DNA of 44,538 bases from JBCAWW01 sp039024315 (GCA_039024315.1 JBCCQN010000042.1:1-44538); one strand, 5' to 3'; shown: positions 1 to 8,447, counted from the first letter of the stretch. Numbers and translations are program-made. The notes: generated from the letters alone by a model not told the origin.

Positions 1-4
1 ATCT

Positions 5-586
5 ATGAGACATAGCATAATCATCGGCTTCTTGTTGGCGCCTTGGTTTTGGGTAATGGCGCAGGAAGATCAGATCAAATACGAGCGGGAAGAGCGCGTA
101 AGAGTTGATATTATACCTAAGTCGGCAGGTGACTTTGTAGAGGGCTGCGGCTTCACCGAACGCATAAAATGGTATTACGAATACAGTCAAAACGGAAACT
201 CCTACGAGGCCAAAGTCAAGCAAGATGGCATCAAATACAGCATTGAGTTTGACGATCAAGGCAAGCTTGAAGACGTAGAATTTATTATTGATTGGGATGA
301 CATACCTCAGAGTACGAAAAATCAGATTGAACAATATCTTGATAGTACATTTCAGCGCTATCGCCTCAAAAAGATTCAACAACAGTGGACAGGAACACCT
401 ACTGAATTGCAAAAACTGATTCGAAATGAGAGTATAGATAATGGCTACAGCACTCAATATGAGATAGTTATGAGAGGAACATCAGAGGGCGATACCCATT
501 GGTACGAAATCCTATTTAGCGCAGAAGGTTTGCTGCTTCGTCGTTCTGTTTTTGTACCGCGTAATACTGACAACTTAGACTTTTAA
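5..586 (+). CDS. Secreted PepSY-like domain protein
   Basis: The protein has 193 residues. A hydrophobic signal peptide ends near residue 19 (WVMAQ), so it is probably exported to the periplasm or beyond. The mature part holds two similar alternating-strand stretches, about 60-120 and 145-185. Each has a 'Y-E-x-x-hydrophobic ... G-K/L-L-x-x-x-x-F' pattern typical of PepSY-like (DUF2874-type) proteins of Bacteroidota. That assignment rests on pattern only. The proteins of that family are small periplasmic binders with no known reaction. The ATG lies 4 bases from the window edge, and the good signal peptide supports it as the true start. The next gene begins 5 nt after the stop, so the two are very likely co-transcribed and may be a periplasmic protein and its outer-membrane partner. 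Confidence 0.7.
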   Translation: MRHSIIIGFLLAPWFWVMAQEDQIKYEREERVRVDIIPKSAGDFVEGCGFTERIKWYYEYSQNGNSYEAKVKQDGIKYSIEFDDQGKLEDVEFIIDWDDIPQSTKNQIEQYLDSTFQRYRLKKIQQQWTGTPTELQKLIRNESIDNGYSTQYEIVMRGTSEGDTHWYEILFSAEGLLLRRSVFVPRNTDNLDF

Positions 587-591
587 GCCAT

Positions 592-1278
592 ATGTTTCGA
601 AAATCTAGTATATGGCTCTGCCTAACGCTTTGCACTTTTCCAGTTTGGTCGCAGTCGTTTTACCGCATCGGTATGCTGCCTCAGATCAATTTCAATACGA
701 GTCTCAAATCTGATTGGGGCCTCAACAGCAAGATCGAATCTCGGCAGATTTTTCGCCGGGGTGTTTTTGATGATCCAGAGTTTAGTGGCTATGAATACGC
801 ACTCACGGATGTCTCTTTGGTTTTGACACACAAATTCTATTCAGGCAGCTCTGCCGCAGCTGGCTATTTGATGCGTATCAGTGATGATGGCTTGGCTCAT
901 CGCTTTATACAGCAATACTCTTTTGTCAATCGTTACGCGGGCTTTCGTTTAGGGCATCGCTTTGTGGCAGATCAGACACTAGAGTCGGGGGAAGATGCTA
1001 GCTTTCGGCTGCGTTATCGTATTGGTATTGATCTCGCCCTCAACGGCCAAAAAGTCGATCCGGGGGAGTGGTATTTCAAACTCACCAATGAATATCTCAA
1101 TGTGCTCGAAGGCGGAACTTATGATTTAGAGCTACGCTTGGGTCCTACCCTAGGCCATGCTTTTACTGATAAAAACAAACTGGAAGTTGGACTAGACTAC
1201 CGTTGGGATTCCTTGCTCAGCGAAAGAAGGCAACACAGCCTTTGGTTGAAGTTTGCTTGGTATTTGAAGTATGGGTAG
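592..1278 (+). CDS. DUF2490-type outer-membrane beta-barrel protein
   Basis: The protein has 228 residues, with a signal peptide to about residue 20 (FPVWSQ). The rest is alternating amphipathic strands rich in Tyr, Phe, Arg and Gly, with a charged strand order (SKIESRQIF, FRLGHRFVADQT, FRLRYRIGIDL, WYFKLTNEY, LELRLGPTLG, KLEVGLDYRWDS) and a C-terminal aromatic strand (LWLKFAWYLKY). This matches DUF2490 barrels, whose role is unknown. Location in the outer membrane is inferred from the strand pattern. It follows the PepSY-like gene by 5 nt and is probably in the same operon. It converges on the T9SS gene at 1483, and the space between them holds two repeat elements. Confidence 0.72.
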   Translation: MFRKSSIWLCLTLCTFPVWSQSFYRIGMLPQINFNTSLKSDWGLNSKIESRQIFRRGVFDDPEFSGYEYALTDVSLVLTHKFYSGSSAAAGYLMRISDDGLAHRFIQQYSFVNRYAGFRLGHRFVADQTLESGEDASFRLRYRIGIDLALNGQKVDPGEWYFKLTNEYLNVLEGGTYDLELRLGPTLGHAFTDKNKLEVGLDYRWDSLLSERRQHSLWLKFAWYLKYG

Positions 1279-1313
1279 AGTCGTGATTGTTTAATGAGCA
1301 TACCATCGTCAAA

Positions 1314-1353
1314 TGTCGACGCAATCCCGAAAGCTTTCGCGGATGCGTCGCTA
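1314..1353. repeat. Long imperfect palindrome, GACGCA-arm family
   Basis: The outer arms CGACGCA (1317-1323) and TGCGTCG (1344-1350) pair. The interior, around CCCGAAAGCTTTCG, pairs again with few mismatches, so nearly the whole 40 nt can fold. A relative lies at 33460-33495. It sits between two converging genes, 36 nt after the stop of the DUF2490 gene, where it could act as a bidirectional 3'-end hairpin. Confidence 0.75.
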
Positions 1354-1396
1354 CGAAACTTATCCTTCTATACCTACATTTCTTGATGATAGAGAC

Positions 1397-1414
1397 AAGC
1401 GTTCCGCGCAGCGG
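1397..1414 (-). repeat. Stem-GAACGC dispersed element
   Basis: AAGCGTTCCGCGCAGCGG. Read on the minus strand it is a CCGC/GCGG stem with loop TGC, followed by GAACGCTT. It is the canonical form of the family described in the findings and lies downstream of the minus-strand T9SS gene. Confidence 0.85.
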
Positions 1415-1482
1415 TGACAATAAAATGATACTCTCCCCAAAAAGCTTGAATGCTCTTCTTCCGATTCCCATCTTGTGCTTTT

Positions 1483-3663
1483 TTATTCCTTCACAACTTT
1501 GAGGAGGTGAGCTTGTTGGTTGAGCTGCTCTATTTGCAAGAAGTATAAAGCAGGCGCTAAAGCAGATAAGTCCACCACATTGGTTTCGGACTCCTGCATT
1601 AATTGCCCGTGTAAATTATAGACCTCCACCTTGGAAACAGGGCTAGTTGACTCTATCCGCAAGATCCCATTGGTAGGATTGGGATAAAGGCGAGGGATAG
1701 ATGCGTTTGATAAGTCCTCGTTGCTGAGGGCATTGCTCAGCGGTGAATCATCTTCATTTTGGATCTCAGGCGCTTTTAGGTGGGCGATCAAGGCGGATTC
1801 ACCCGCGAAAAGGGTATTTCCCCAGCTAGGAGGATTGGCAGTCGGGATATCATTGCCCGTACCCAGATGCTTACCGACTACGACGATTCCTTCGGTGGTT
1901 TTGAAGGAATTGTATAGCTCAACATTCAATGGAGGTTCTGTGGTCAAAGTATCCCAAGTACCCCTGAGTATGCTGCTGTATTGGGGCAAGGAAAAATCTG
2001 TATTGTACTGACGCACAAAGGAAGACCAAGCCGAGCGCCCATTGTAATAAGGGTTGGGCATATTGAAATAAGCATTGCGGGTCGTCATGGGCCGTCTCGC
2101 GACCCCTAATACGACTACCGAGCCATCCGCCGTAACGGTCAGTGAATTTTGCCGCAAGCGGGTGGTATTCAAATTGATCCAACCCGAATTAGGATCAGCC
2201 CAGCCATTGAGCAAAGGATCCGGATGGGCGGTGCCAAGTCCGGTGGTATTTTGTCCCATCTCAGCCACATAGGTGCTGTGTTGCAGATTGCCATTGTCGG
2301 TATTGAGTTTACCTAGCCAGCTAATATGAATGTTGCCCGAGGTACCGGTAAATTGGTTTTGATAGCTCGAAAGCGTAGGATCAGCAAAAACGCTATTGCC
2401 TTCCCAGAGGTTTTCGACATTGTTGCCATGGCAACGAGCATCGACCACTAAGCTACTATTGGGCAATGGCACCGAATAATCAATCGCCAAGGCGTCGATA
2501 TATTGATCAGGCGAAGAATTATGCTGGCTATTATCTACTCTGGTTTCGTGATACAAACGAGACCACCAAATTAACTGGCCCGTACTATCCATCTTCATGA
2601 CGGCGGGTTCAAAGTCCGGATTGCCGTCAGGCAGGATACTTTTGGCGTTAAAGCCCAAATAGACATCATCATTGCGACGATCTACGCAAAGCGAAGAAGG
2701 GCCATAAGTCGCGCCACCACCTGGTTTATAGCCAGTATAGCCAGGTCCATTGGTAGGGGTAGCGCCATCCGGATCACAAGGCCCAGCAAACAGCACATCT
2801 AGCGGCCACTTACCTTTTTTAGTGCCGCCATTGCCGTCGGGCAAAACGAGATCATAATCCGCTTGGGTCCAGGACCGCAGATTGCAACGGCCGTCTCGTT
2901 TAAACACAATGCCGCTAAAATCAATCTCGGCGAGACCACCAACATAGCTACTGGCCGGACTGCCTTTAAATTCGCCGCCCGCTACTTTCCAGTGGGTTCG
3001 CCAATTTTCGACCACATCAAGGCTCCCATTGGCATCAAGGCGGTACATGGCCGACCAATTCCAATCATGCGAATCACCGCGTACAAAATAGACGCGACCT
3101 TTTGAGTCCACATCCCAAGGATGGTAGAGTTTGGGATAATCCCCATCGGTGCATTTGGCATTGTACACCCAGCTAAATCCGTCCGGGACACCCGCTACAA
3201 AATTATTGTTGAGTTTAGCGATAAAATAACCGCCTTCATTCGAGTCCTGCGTATTGCCGCTGATAAACATCTCACCCGTGGCCTTACGCGCTTCATTCGT
3301 CGTCTTGATAAAGCGGATATCCTCCACTCCCCCGGCGCTGATGTAAACGACATTCAGGAGATTTTCGAGCGTATTATCAGCATGTAAAACAAAACCGACC
3401 TTATTGCTGCCTTGGTTGTTGACGATCCCAGCGGGAGCAATTTCTATCGTAGGCGTGTTGGCTGGCAACCAATTGAGATCGTCGGCAACACCGGCAATAA
3501 TAAAGGTCCCATCAGATAATTGGACCACATCATAAAAGACCTCATCTCCGGCATTACCCGCATAAAAGGCGCGGTCTTGGGCAGCAAGGAAGGCAAAACT
3601 GATGACTAACAGTAAAACAAAAAAAGGCTTGAGGAATCGTGCTAGGGAATTCGAATAGATCAT
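1483..3663 (-). CDS. T9SS-secreted protein with C-terminal sorting domain
   Basis: The protein has 726 residues when started at the ATG at 3663. A longer reading begins at TTG 3672 and is less likely. The signal peptide is residues 1-28, ending FAFLAAQ. The body is an extracellular protein of beta-propeller-like character, with repeated phrases about data, journeys and comparison such as GGYFIAKLNNN and IHISWLGKLNTDNG. No catalytic motif is recognisable. The last 75 residues (RLYPNPTNGILRIES ... VYNLHGQLM ... LAPALYFLQIEQ ... LLKVVKE) form a type A T9SS sorting domain, which directs transport across the outer membrane and then cleavage or anchoring. It is preceded by a hinge rich in Ser, Asn and Leu. 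The gene downstream of it is convergent. Upstream, the amine oxidase gene ends 75 nt away on the same strand. Confidence 0.85.
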   Translation of the reverse strand: MIYSNSLARFLKPFFVLLLVISFAFLAAQDRAFYAGNAGDEVFYDVVQLSDGTFIIAGVADDLNWLPANTPTIEIAPAGIVNNQGSNKVGFVLHADNTLENLLNVVYISAGGVEDIRFIKTTNEARKATGEMFISGNTQDSNEGGYFIAKLNNNFVAGVPDGFSWVYNAKCTDGDYPKLYHPWDVDSKGRVYFVRGDSHDWNWSAMYRLDANGSLDVVENWRTHWKVAGGEFKGSPASSYVGGLAEIDFSGIVFKRDGRCNLRSWTQADYDLVLPDGNGGTKKGKWPLDVLFAGPCDPDGATPTNGPGYTGYKPGGGATYGPSSLCVDRRNDDVYLGFNAKSILPDGNPDFEPAVMKMDSTGQLIWWSRLYHETRVDNSQHNSSPDQYIDALAIDYSVPLPNSSLVVDARCHGNNVENLWEGNSVFADPTLSSYQNQFTGTSGNIHISWLGKLNTDNGNLQHSTYVAEMGQNTTGLGTAHPDPLLNGWADPNSGWINLNTTRLRQNSLTVTADGSVVVLGVARRPMTTRNAYFNMPNPYYNGRSAWSSFVRQYNTDFSLPQYSSILRGTWDTLTTEPPLNVELYNSFKTTEGIVVVGKHLGTGNDIPTANPPSWGNTLFAGESALIAHLKAPEIQNEDDSPLSNALSNEDLSNASIPRLYPNPTNGILRIESTSPVSKVEVYNLHGQLMQESETNVVDLSALAPALYFLQIEQLNQQAHLLKVVKE

Positions 3664-3711
3664 GCTCAGCAATCTTAGCGTTTTAGCTGCCTGAATTTAC
3701 TTTTTTATTTA

Positions 3712-3726
3712 CTGCTGCGCAGAACG
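3712..3726 (+). repeat. Stem-GAACG dispersed element, CTGC/GCAG stem
   Basis: CTGCTGCGCAGAACG has stem CTGC/GCAG and loop TGC. Compared with the canonical CCGC/GCGG form, one base pair is exchanged in both arms. It lies 12 nt beyond the stop of the minus-strand amine oxidase gene, with the opposite orientation to most copies relative to the gene it follows. Confidence 0.7.
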
Positions 3727-3738
3727 ATTACCCCAAAA

Positions 3739-4896
3739 CTAAGCTACAAATGACTCCACTACCCTTTTGGCCGAACGGGCGGCGGCATGTACACTGCTCC
3801 AATCCAGTCCATTGGTATAGGCGTCCCCAGCAAAAAAGAGCTTATTATCTACCGATTTGCCGAGTGTTCGCAGATTACGCCAAGATTCTTGGTCAAAGAC
3901 ATAGGCTCCATTGGCAAAAGGCTCCGCATTCCAATTTTGAAAAATATGTTTGATATAATGCTTGGAGGCCTCGCCTTCGTAAATCTCATCTAGCTCCTGG
4001 AGCATAAAAGCGATCAACTCAGCATCCGAAAGATTGACATAAGGTAGAGTGCCAGTACCTACCGCAAACAAGCCCAAGATATTTTGATTAGTGTTTTGCC
4101 CATAAGCAGCGTCATAGTATAGCTTTTGCCCATCGCTTTCAGGCGTGATATCAAAAGCCGTAAAGGCGGGATAAAACTTCTCCGAAAAGGCGATAAAAGC
4201 TTTACAGCCATCCCAGACTTTCACCTCTTCAATAGCGTTTCTTTTGCTGCGTGGCAGCTCAGGCGTGAAGGTAATCGCTCCGTTTTGGAGGATTTTGACT
4301 GGCACCGTAATGATGAGCTTATCCGCCGTAAAAGAACCGCTATTGGTACTGATTTGGACTTGATCTCCCGAATAATCAATCGCGCTTACGATCTGCTGGT
4401 AATCTATTTGTCCCGCCACTGAGGGCACTACATACTGCTCAAAAAAATCAAACCAAGTCGCTCCCACAAACTTTTGATCGATCGTAAAGCCCACTTCTTC
4501 AGGACTGAGTCTCGCTCCCTCCAGTAGACCATAATCTACCTCTTGATCATAAGGAGTGGTGATCACTTCTATTGGCACAGTAGTATCATTGACGATCTCA
4601 TCAAAGACGCCTCGTTCTACATGTAGCCACTCAGCCCCCAATGGAATCGGAAAGTCCGCAAAATCAGTGGTTCTCTTCATCCTTCCCCCATATTGGCTAG
4701 AGGCTTCCAGCACTTGTGCCTCAATGCCTTCTTGCTTGAGCAAATAAGCCGCCGTCAAACCAGCCGCCCCAGCCCCAATAATGATGACCGTATCCGTTGG
4801 ATTAAGTTGAGTTTTGCCACAGGAACTAAGGCTGCCTTGTAGTGGCAGGCCTATTCCTAATAGACCACACATTTTTATGAATTCTTTTCTAGTCAT
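3739..4896 (-). CDS. Flavin-containing monoamine oxidase family lipoprotein
   Basis: This is an FAD-dependent amine oxidase-like protein of 385 residues. I start it at ATG 4896. A longer in-frame stretch to 4998 exists, but residues 1-28 from 4896 form a lipoprotein signal ending in a Cys (GSLSSC), so the enzyme is probably lipid-anchored outside the cytoplasm. The dinucleotide-binding fold is clear at about 36-64 (IIIGAGAAGLTAAYLLKQEG, then LEA and the GGRM motif). The C-terminal FAD motif is FFAGDAYTNGLDWSSVHAA. Family members oxidise primary or polyamines to aldehyde, ammonia and H2O2. The substrate cannot be read from the sequence. It is shorter than typical 450-residue relatives, because the middle substrate domain is compact. 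It is followed by the T9SS gene on the same strand. Confidence 0.85.
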   Translation of the reverse strand: MTRKEFIKMCGLLGIGLPLQGSLSSCGKTQLNPTDTVIIIGAGAAGLTAAYLLKQEGIEAQVLEASSQYGGRMKRTTDFADFPIPLGAEWLHVERGVFDEIVNDTTVPIEVITTPYDQEVDYGLLEGARLSPEEVGFTIDQKFVGATWFDFFEQYVVPSVAGQIDYQQIVSAIDYSGDQVQISTNSGSFTADKLIITVPVKILQNGAITFTPELPRSKRNAIEEVKVWDGCKAFIAFSEKFYPAFTAFDITPESDGQKLYYDAAYGQNTNQNILGLFAVGTGTLPYVNLSDAELIAFMLQELDEIYEGEASKHYIKHIFQNWNAEPFANGAYVFDQESWRNLRTLGKSVDNKLFFAGDAYTNGLDWSSVHAAARSAKRVVESFVA

Positions 4897-5233
4897 GATT
4901 TGAGTGTAAAGGCAAAAGAGTGAAAGGCTTTTCGATTTAGTATCTGCGAAAACGCTTTTACAAATTAAAGCCTCTCTTATGCTGCAATAAAAACCCAATG
5001 TAGAACTGTCCCTACATCTTATAGTCCGAGGATGAACAAATTGGATGTATTCGGACGTATTTGACTAGGATTTGCCTTGTAAACGCTGGCTAGATAAAAG
5101 GGAGGGCGGCAGGAAAATTTAGGGCGCATCTTGGGTATTACTCCCAATAGCTATCAAAAACATGGAACGCTTATCCCTATCTTGTGGCATGCATGCGCGC
5201 ACCCGAAGGATGGGCGTTCCGCGAAGCGGCAAG
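4897..5233. other. 337-nt spacer between amine oxidase gene and mgtE
   Basis: No credible gene is present. The region contains the upstream side of the amine oxidase gene (4897-5100, AT-rich, with no clear promoter boxes) and, next to the mgtE stop, a stem-GAACGC repeat. A palindromic GGCATGCATGC stretch is near 5188-5198. The same GGCATGCATG recurs at the very end of the window (44529-44538), also near a copy of the repeat. Confidence 0.6.
5214..5229 (-). repeat. Stem-GAACGC dispersed element after mgtE
   Basis: GCGTTCCGCGAAGCGG lies 4 nt beyond the mgtE stop codon. On the mgtE mRNA it reads as a CCGC/GCGG stem with loop UUC followed by GAACGC. Confidence 0.85.
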
Positions 5234-6670
5234 CTAAAAAGGAGTCGTCATCAAAAATCCCGCTTGGTCAAGATCATTAAATAGCGGGATCAAAATCCGC
5301 GTCGCCAAGCCAAAGAGGAGGAGATAACCAACAATATCGGTAAAGGCAGTGATCAAGATCGAGGAAGCAATTGCCGGATCCACCCCAAAGCCTTCAAGCA
5401 TAATGGGGATAAATGAACCCGCAAAGCCTGCCAAAATCAGATTACTAAACATAGCCAAAAAGACCACCAAACCGATCATGGCTTCCTGCTGTGGCGTAAA
5501 AGCGTCGGGACTCACGTAGCCCACCAAAAGCGTCAAAGCCAAAGAGACCAAAGCGCCAATCATCAAGCCATTGATAGCCCCTACTATCACCTCCTTAGCC
5601 ACTACTCTAAAAGCTTTACGACGGGGAATCCCATCCGTAGCAATACGACGAATCGTAACCGCTAAGGTCTGAGTACCGCCATTGCCTGCTACGCCCGCGA
5701 TGATCGGCATCATAAAAGCGATGATCACCAAGCGCTCGATGGTAGTTTCAAACTGAGAGAGCGTAAAGGCTGCTAGTGAAGCAGTACAAAGATTGATCAT
5801 CAACCAAGGAATTCGACTCCTCACCGATCCAGCCCAACCTCCACGGAGGTTTTCGTCTTCTGAGACCCCTGCTATTTTCAAGATGTCCTCGGTGCTCTCT
5901 TCTTCGATTACGTCCATGACATCATCAAAGGTGATCCGCCCGAGTAGCTTATTGTTTTTATTGAGTACTGGCAGCGTAGGCAAATTGTATTGCTGCATCA
6001 ACTTAGCGACCTGCTCTTGGTCCATGGAGACATTGACAGAGATGACCTCGCGCTCCATAATATCACCGATGCGATCATGATTACGAGATACAAACAATGC
6101 CCGAAAAGTCAGATATCCTACCAAATGAAACTGCTCATCAGTTACATAAATGGTATAAAAATCTTCCATTTCGTCTTCAGACTGTTGCACCAATTCACGC
6201 AGTGCCTCCAGTTTGGTCATATTTTCTCGCACCACGACCACGTCTGGATTCATCAGACCACCGGCCGAATCCTCATCATAAGATAAGAGGCGGTTGAGGA
6301 CAGATTCTTCCTCATCAGGGACGTAATAGAGAATTTTTTCTTGCAGCTCCTCGGGGATTTGCGCCAACAGGTCGGCCGCATCATCCGGATCCAATTCTTT
6401 GATGAGGCCCGAAGCTATTTCCGGATGCAGATAGGTAAGCAGCTGGCCTGGATTGGTATCTTCATCCATTTCTGAGATAGCCTCAGAAATCAGCTCTTTG
6501 GGCAGCTCACGCAAGATCCGCTCCTGAATCTCAGGGTTAGTATCTTCTAGTACAAGAGCTATTTCGGTAGGGTGTAAAACACTGAGCAGGGCACGCACGT
6601 GTGCGTTGGGCGACTTTAGGAGACGCCGTACGCGATCAATTTTTTGAGCTCTATCGCGAACTTCTGCCAT
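5234..6670 (-). CDS. mgtE: Magnesium transporter MgtE
   Basis: This is a Mg2+ channel/transporter of the inner membrane, 478 residues, close to the family length. The N-terminal helical superhelix domain occupies about 20-125 (repeated L-L-x-x-L-H-P-x-E/D-I-A blocks). A tandem CBS pair follows at about 135-255 (SAGGLMNPDVVVV, IGDIMEREVISV, and the second CBS ending VIEEESTEDI). Five membrane helices lie between about 288 and 470. The signature PIIAGVAGNGGTQTLAVTIR is intact just after the first helix. In known MgtE the CBS and N domains sense cytosolic Mg2+ and close the pore. The gene lies downstream of a 55-residue membrane protein on the same strand, separated by a long inverted repeat. 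I see no Mg2+-riboswitch. Confidence 0.95.
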   Translation of the reverse strand: MAEVRDRAQKIDRVRRLLKSPNAHVRALLSVLHPTEIALVLEDTNPEIQERILRELPKELISEAISEMDEDTNPGQLLTYLHPEIASGLIKELDPDDAADLLAQIPEELQEKILYYVPDEEESVLNRLLSYDEDSAGGLMNPDVVVVRENMTKLEALRELVQQSEDEMEDFYTIYVTDEQFHLVGYLTFRALFVSRNHDRIGDIMEREVISVNVSMDQEQVAKLMQQYNLPTLPVLNKNNKLLGRITFDDVMDVIEEESTEDILKIAGVSEDENLRGGWAGSVRSRIPWLMINLCTASLAAFTLSQFETTIERLVIIAFMMPIIAGVAGNGGTQTLAVTIRRIATDGIPRRKAFRVVAKEVIVGAINGLMIGALVSLALTLLVGYVSPDAFTPQQEAMIGLVVFLAMFSNLILAGFAGSFIPIMLEGFGVDPAIASSILITAFTDIVGYLLLFGLATRILIPLFNDLDQAGFLMTTPF

Positions 6671-6702
6671 GCCGGAGGTTTCATTTTAAGTACTTAGACA
6701 AT

Positions 6703-6776
6703 AGTATTCAGTATTAAGAACTAGGAAAATAGGGCTATGCGGTCCATCGAGACCCTTTTTCTCTGTACTGAATACT
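6703..6776. repeat. Inverted repeat upstream of mgtE
   Basis: AGTATTCAGTA (6703-6713) pairs perfectly with TACTGAATACT (6766-6776). Outside them AGTACTT recurs at 6689-6695 and 6806-6812. The structure fills the gap between the small membrane gene (stop 6811) and mgtE (start 6670). It could be a processing site or a terminator-attenuator. It resembles the inverted repeat at 43593-43680 in being rich in TAGTATT/AAGTAC words. Confidence 0.6.
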
Positions 6777-6810
6777 CCCAAAAGCTTTCGGGATATTTGC
6801 TACCCAGTAC

Positions 6811-6978
6811 TTAAGATCTCATTACTACCCGAGCGATCAATATGACGATACAAGCCAAAAACATAAAGATGGAGATCTTGTTGATCCCATGCATCATCTT
6901 GAGGTTGAAGCTATCCGGGGCATTGGGGTCTGCTTTACGCAGGCCAACGTAGGTCAATATTTTGCGAAGTACTTCCAT
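6811..6978 (-). CDS. Small membrane protein, possibly DUF6728
   Basis: The protein has 55 residues from ATG 6978. A TTG start 39 nt further upstream (7017) would add 13 residues that look non-coding. A charged N-terminal half (LRKADPNAPDSFNLKMMHGINK) precedes a single membrane helix (about 35-52, SIFMFLACIVILIARVV). The motif DPNAP...FNL-x-MMHGINKIS and the length resemble a Bacteroidota family that I recall as DUF6728, whose function is unknown. A possible promoter lies 50 nt upstream. mgtE follows on the same strand 140 nt on, so co-transcription is possible. Confidence 0.65.
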   Translation of the reverse strand: MEVLRKILTYVGLRKADPNAPDSFNLKMMHGINKISIFMFLACIVILIARVVMRS

Positions 6979-7027
6979 ATAGGGATAACTATATATTGTG
7001 CCGCTTGTTTTACCCAATTTTCAACCG

Positions 7028-7058
7028 CTAAAGTACATAGGCAGAAACTATCCCCCAA
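7028..7058 (-). promoter_or_regulatory. Possible sigma-ABfr-type promoter
   Basis: On the minus strand a TTG (7056-7058) is followed after 20 nt by TACTTTAG (7028-7035). This differs at one position from the Bacteroidota -7 box TAnnTTTG and has roughly the usual spacing from a -33 TTG. It would drive the small membrane gene starting at 6978, and possibly mgtE. Confidence 0.35.
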
Positions 7059-7067
7059 GAAAAAAAT

Positions 7068-7095
7068 GGAGCGCCGCAAAATTTTGCGACGCTCC
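7068..7095. terminator. 28-nt palindrome, likely 3'-end hairpin
   Basis: This is a 14-bp inverted repeat with one mismatch: GGAGCGCCGCAAAA on the left, pairing with TTTTGCGACGCTCC. It lies 97 nt beyond the stop of the minus-strand gene 7192-8427. There is no strong T-run, so the terminator function is inferred. The centre CGCAAAATTTTGCG is shared exactly with the palindrome at 30966-30993. Confidence 0.6.
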
Positions 7096-7191
7096 TCTGT
7101 AAAATCCAATTATGACAAAAATGATGAGAGCAACTTTGAAGGCCACAAATTACACGCTCAAAGTAGCAGCAACGTCCGTCCCTTCGATATT

Positions 7192-8427
7192 CTAACGGCT
7201 GATTTGCACCCGCTCCACATGGATCTGGCCTCGTGCCTTGATCTCCAAAAAGTAGAGACCACTGGCGATGTCTGTGATGGGGATGACCGCTTCGCGGAAC
7301 GCTTGCTTCGAGCTTTTGACCACTTGACCATGCGTATTGAGCAAGCGATAAGCATCCGCCTGAGTGTCGCTAAGTTCGACTTTGATCCACTCACGCGCTG
7401 GATTGGGAAAGATACGAAGGGCTAATGGTGCTGTAGGGTCAATAGCAGTGGTACGCTCATAAAGCACCGCTGAATCGGGCGGGCAGATGTGGAGACTCTG
7501 GAGTGCTCCCTCGCTGTTGACAGCCACGAGATTGCCGATGGTGCCGCTAAAAGTTTCAAAAAGATCTTTTTTACCCGCTAAATCGTCGATCATGATGATG
7601 GAGATTTTACCGACTCGGCCATAACCTTGACGATCTGTTTGATCAGTGCCCACCATCGCCAAGGCGATGCGTTGCTCATTTTCGAGCTTCTTGTCAAAGG
7701 TGATCATATCCACGTTTTTGACCCCCAGCCAAGAATTGTTATAATACATTCTCGCACTTTCCAGTTGATAAAGACTGGTATCCAGATCGAGCGTAAAGGC
7801 AACCCCATATATATCCTGAGCCGGCATAGTATCGGTCCCCAACTCAATGATCAGGGTCGCAGTATCGCCTACGGCCACGCTATCTTCCAAGATATTGAGG
7901 TAAATCGAGGGGCCATTAGCACCCACTATGTCGGTTTTATTATGGATCAAGCCATAATTTAGGTCGATAGCGAGCGTATCCGCCGCATTGATGATACCAT
8001 CACCATTGCAATCGAGATGTTTGTAGTTGACTTGAGTGATCAAGGAGTCATTCCAATTGGGCGCCCATTGTGCTTGCCAGTTGAGAGAAGCGTTCGGCCG
8101 AGCCGGACCCGTACTCCCATAGCCAATGCCTAGGGCCAATAGGTCGAGCTGATCGGCCACCCCATCTTGGTTGGCGTCTCCGGGCCAAACGCTGTCAGAA
8201 AGAGGTGCCGCCAGGAGGGGAAGGGGCTGTAAAAATCCCTCACTGGCCAGCAATCCTCCCGTTAGTTCAGGTGCGGAGATGATGGGTTCTCCGATAGAAT
8301 AGACGACCGTCAAAGTTCCGTTTTGTCCGACGCCGCCTTCAGTACCGACGACATCACGCACTTGGATCTGCCCCCAAAGTGTCAGACTGCTCAGCCCCAG
8401 CAGTGTGGTTAGGATGAATGTTTTCAT
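7192..8427 (-). CDS. T9SS-secreted protein with dockerin-like and cohesin-like regions
   Basis: The protein has 411 residues. The signal peptide is residues 1-19 (LTLWGQ). About 20-75 is a beta-rich region often found in Bacteroidota cargo (VGTEGGVGQNGTLTVVYSIGEP). About 80-165 contains two calcium-loop-like segments, GDANQDGVADQLDLLALG and DCNGDGIINAADTLAIDLNYG, the hallmark of type I dockerin repeats. They are separated by about 40 residues rather than the usual short linker. About 170-320 is a beta-sandwich resembling cohesin-type domains (YLNILEDSVAVGDTATLIIEL, YGVAFTLDLDTS). The last 70 residues are a type A T9SS sorting domain (RIFPNPAREWIKVEL ... GLYFLEIKA ... VERVQISR). A canonical stem-GAACGC repeat is embedded in that domain at 7287-7304. 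The start lies 20 nt after the stop of the large repetitive surface gene, so the two form an operon and probably share a cell-surface role. Confidence 0.82.
   Translation of the reverse strand: MKTFILTTLLGLSSLTLWGQIQVRDVVGTEGGVGQNGTLTVVYSIGEPIISAPELTGGLLASEGFLQPLPLLAAPLSDSVWPGDANQDGVADQLDLLALGIGYGSTGPARPNASLNWQAQWAPNWNDSLITQVNYKHLDCNGDGIINAADTLAIDLNYGLIHNKTDIVGANGPSIYLNILEDSVAVGDTATLIIELGTDTMPAQDIYGVAFTLDLDTSLYQLESARMYYNNSWLGVKNVDMITFDKKLENEQRIALAMVGTDQTDRQGYGRVGKISIIMIDDLAGKKDLFETFSGTIGNLVAVNSEGALQSLHICPPDSAVLYERTTAIDPTAPLALRIFPNPAREWIKVELSDTQADAYRLLNTHGQVVKSSKQAFREAVIPITDIASGLYFLEIKARGQIHVERVQISR
7287..7304 (+). repeat. Stem-GAACGC element inside a T9SS domain coding region
   Basis: CCGCTTCGCGGAACGCTT is the exact reverse complement of the copy at 27366-27383. 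It lies antisense to the gene, whose residues here read QAFREAV, in the variable linker of the sorting domain. Confidence 0.8.
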
Positions 8428-8447
8428 CTTTGGTGTTAGTTTGGGGA

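Noticed and set aside
1217..1502. Short open frames on both strands in the first convergent spacer
   Set aside because: They consist of palindromic repeat sequence and gene ends and overlap well-supported genes.
6671..6810. Magnesium riboswitch upstream of mgtE
   Set aside because: The conserved M-box stems could not be recognised; the region is explained by a simple inverted repeat.
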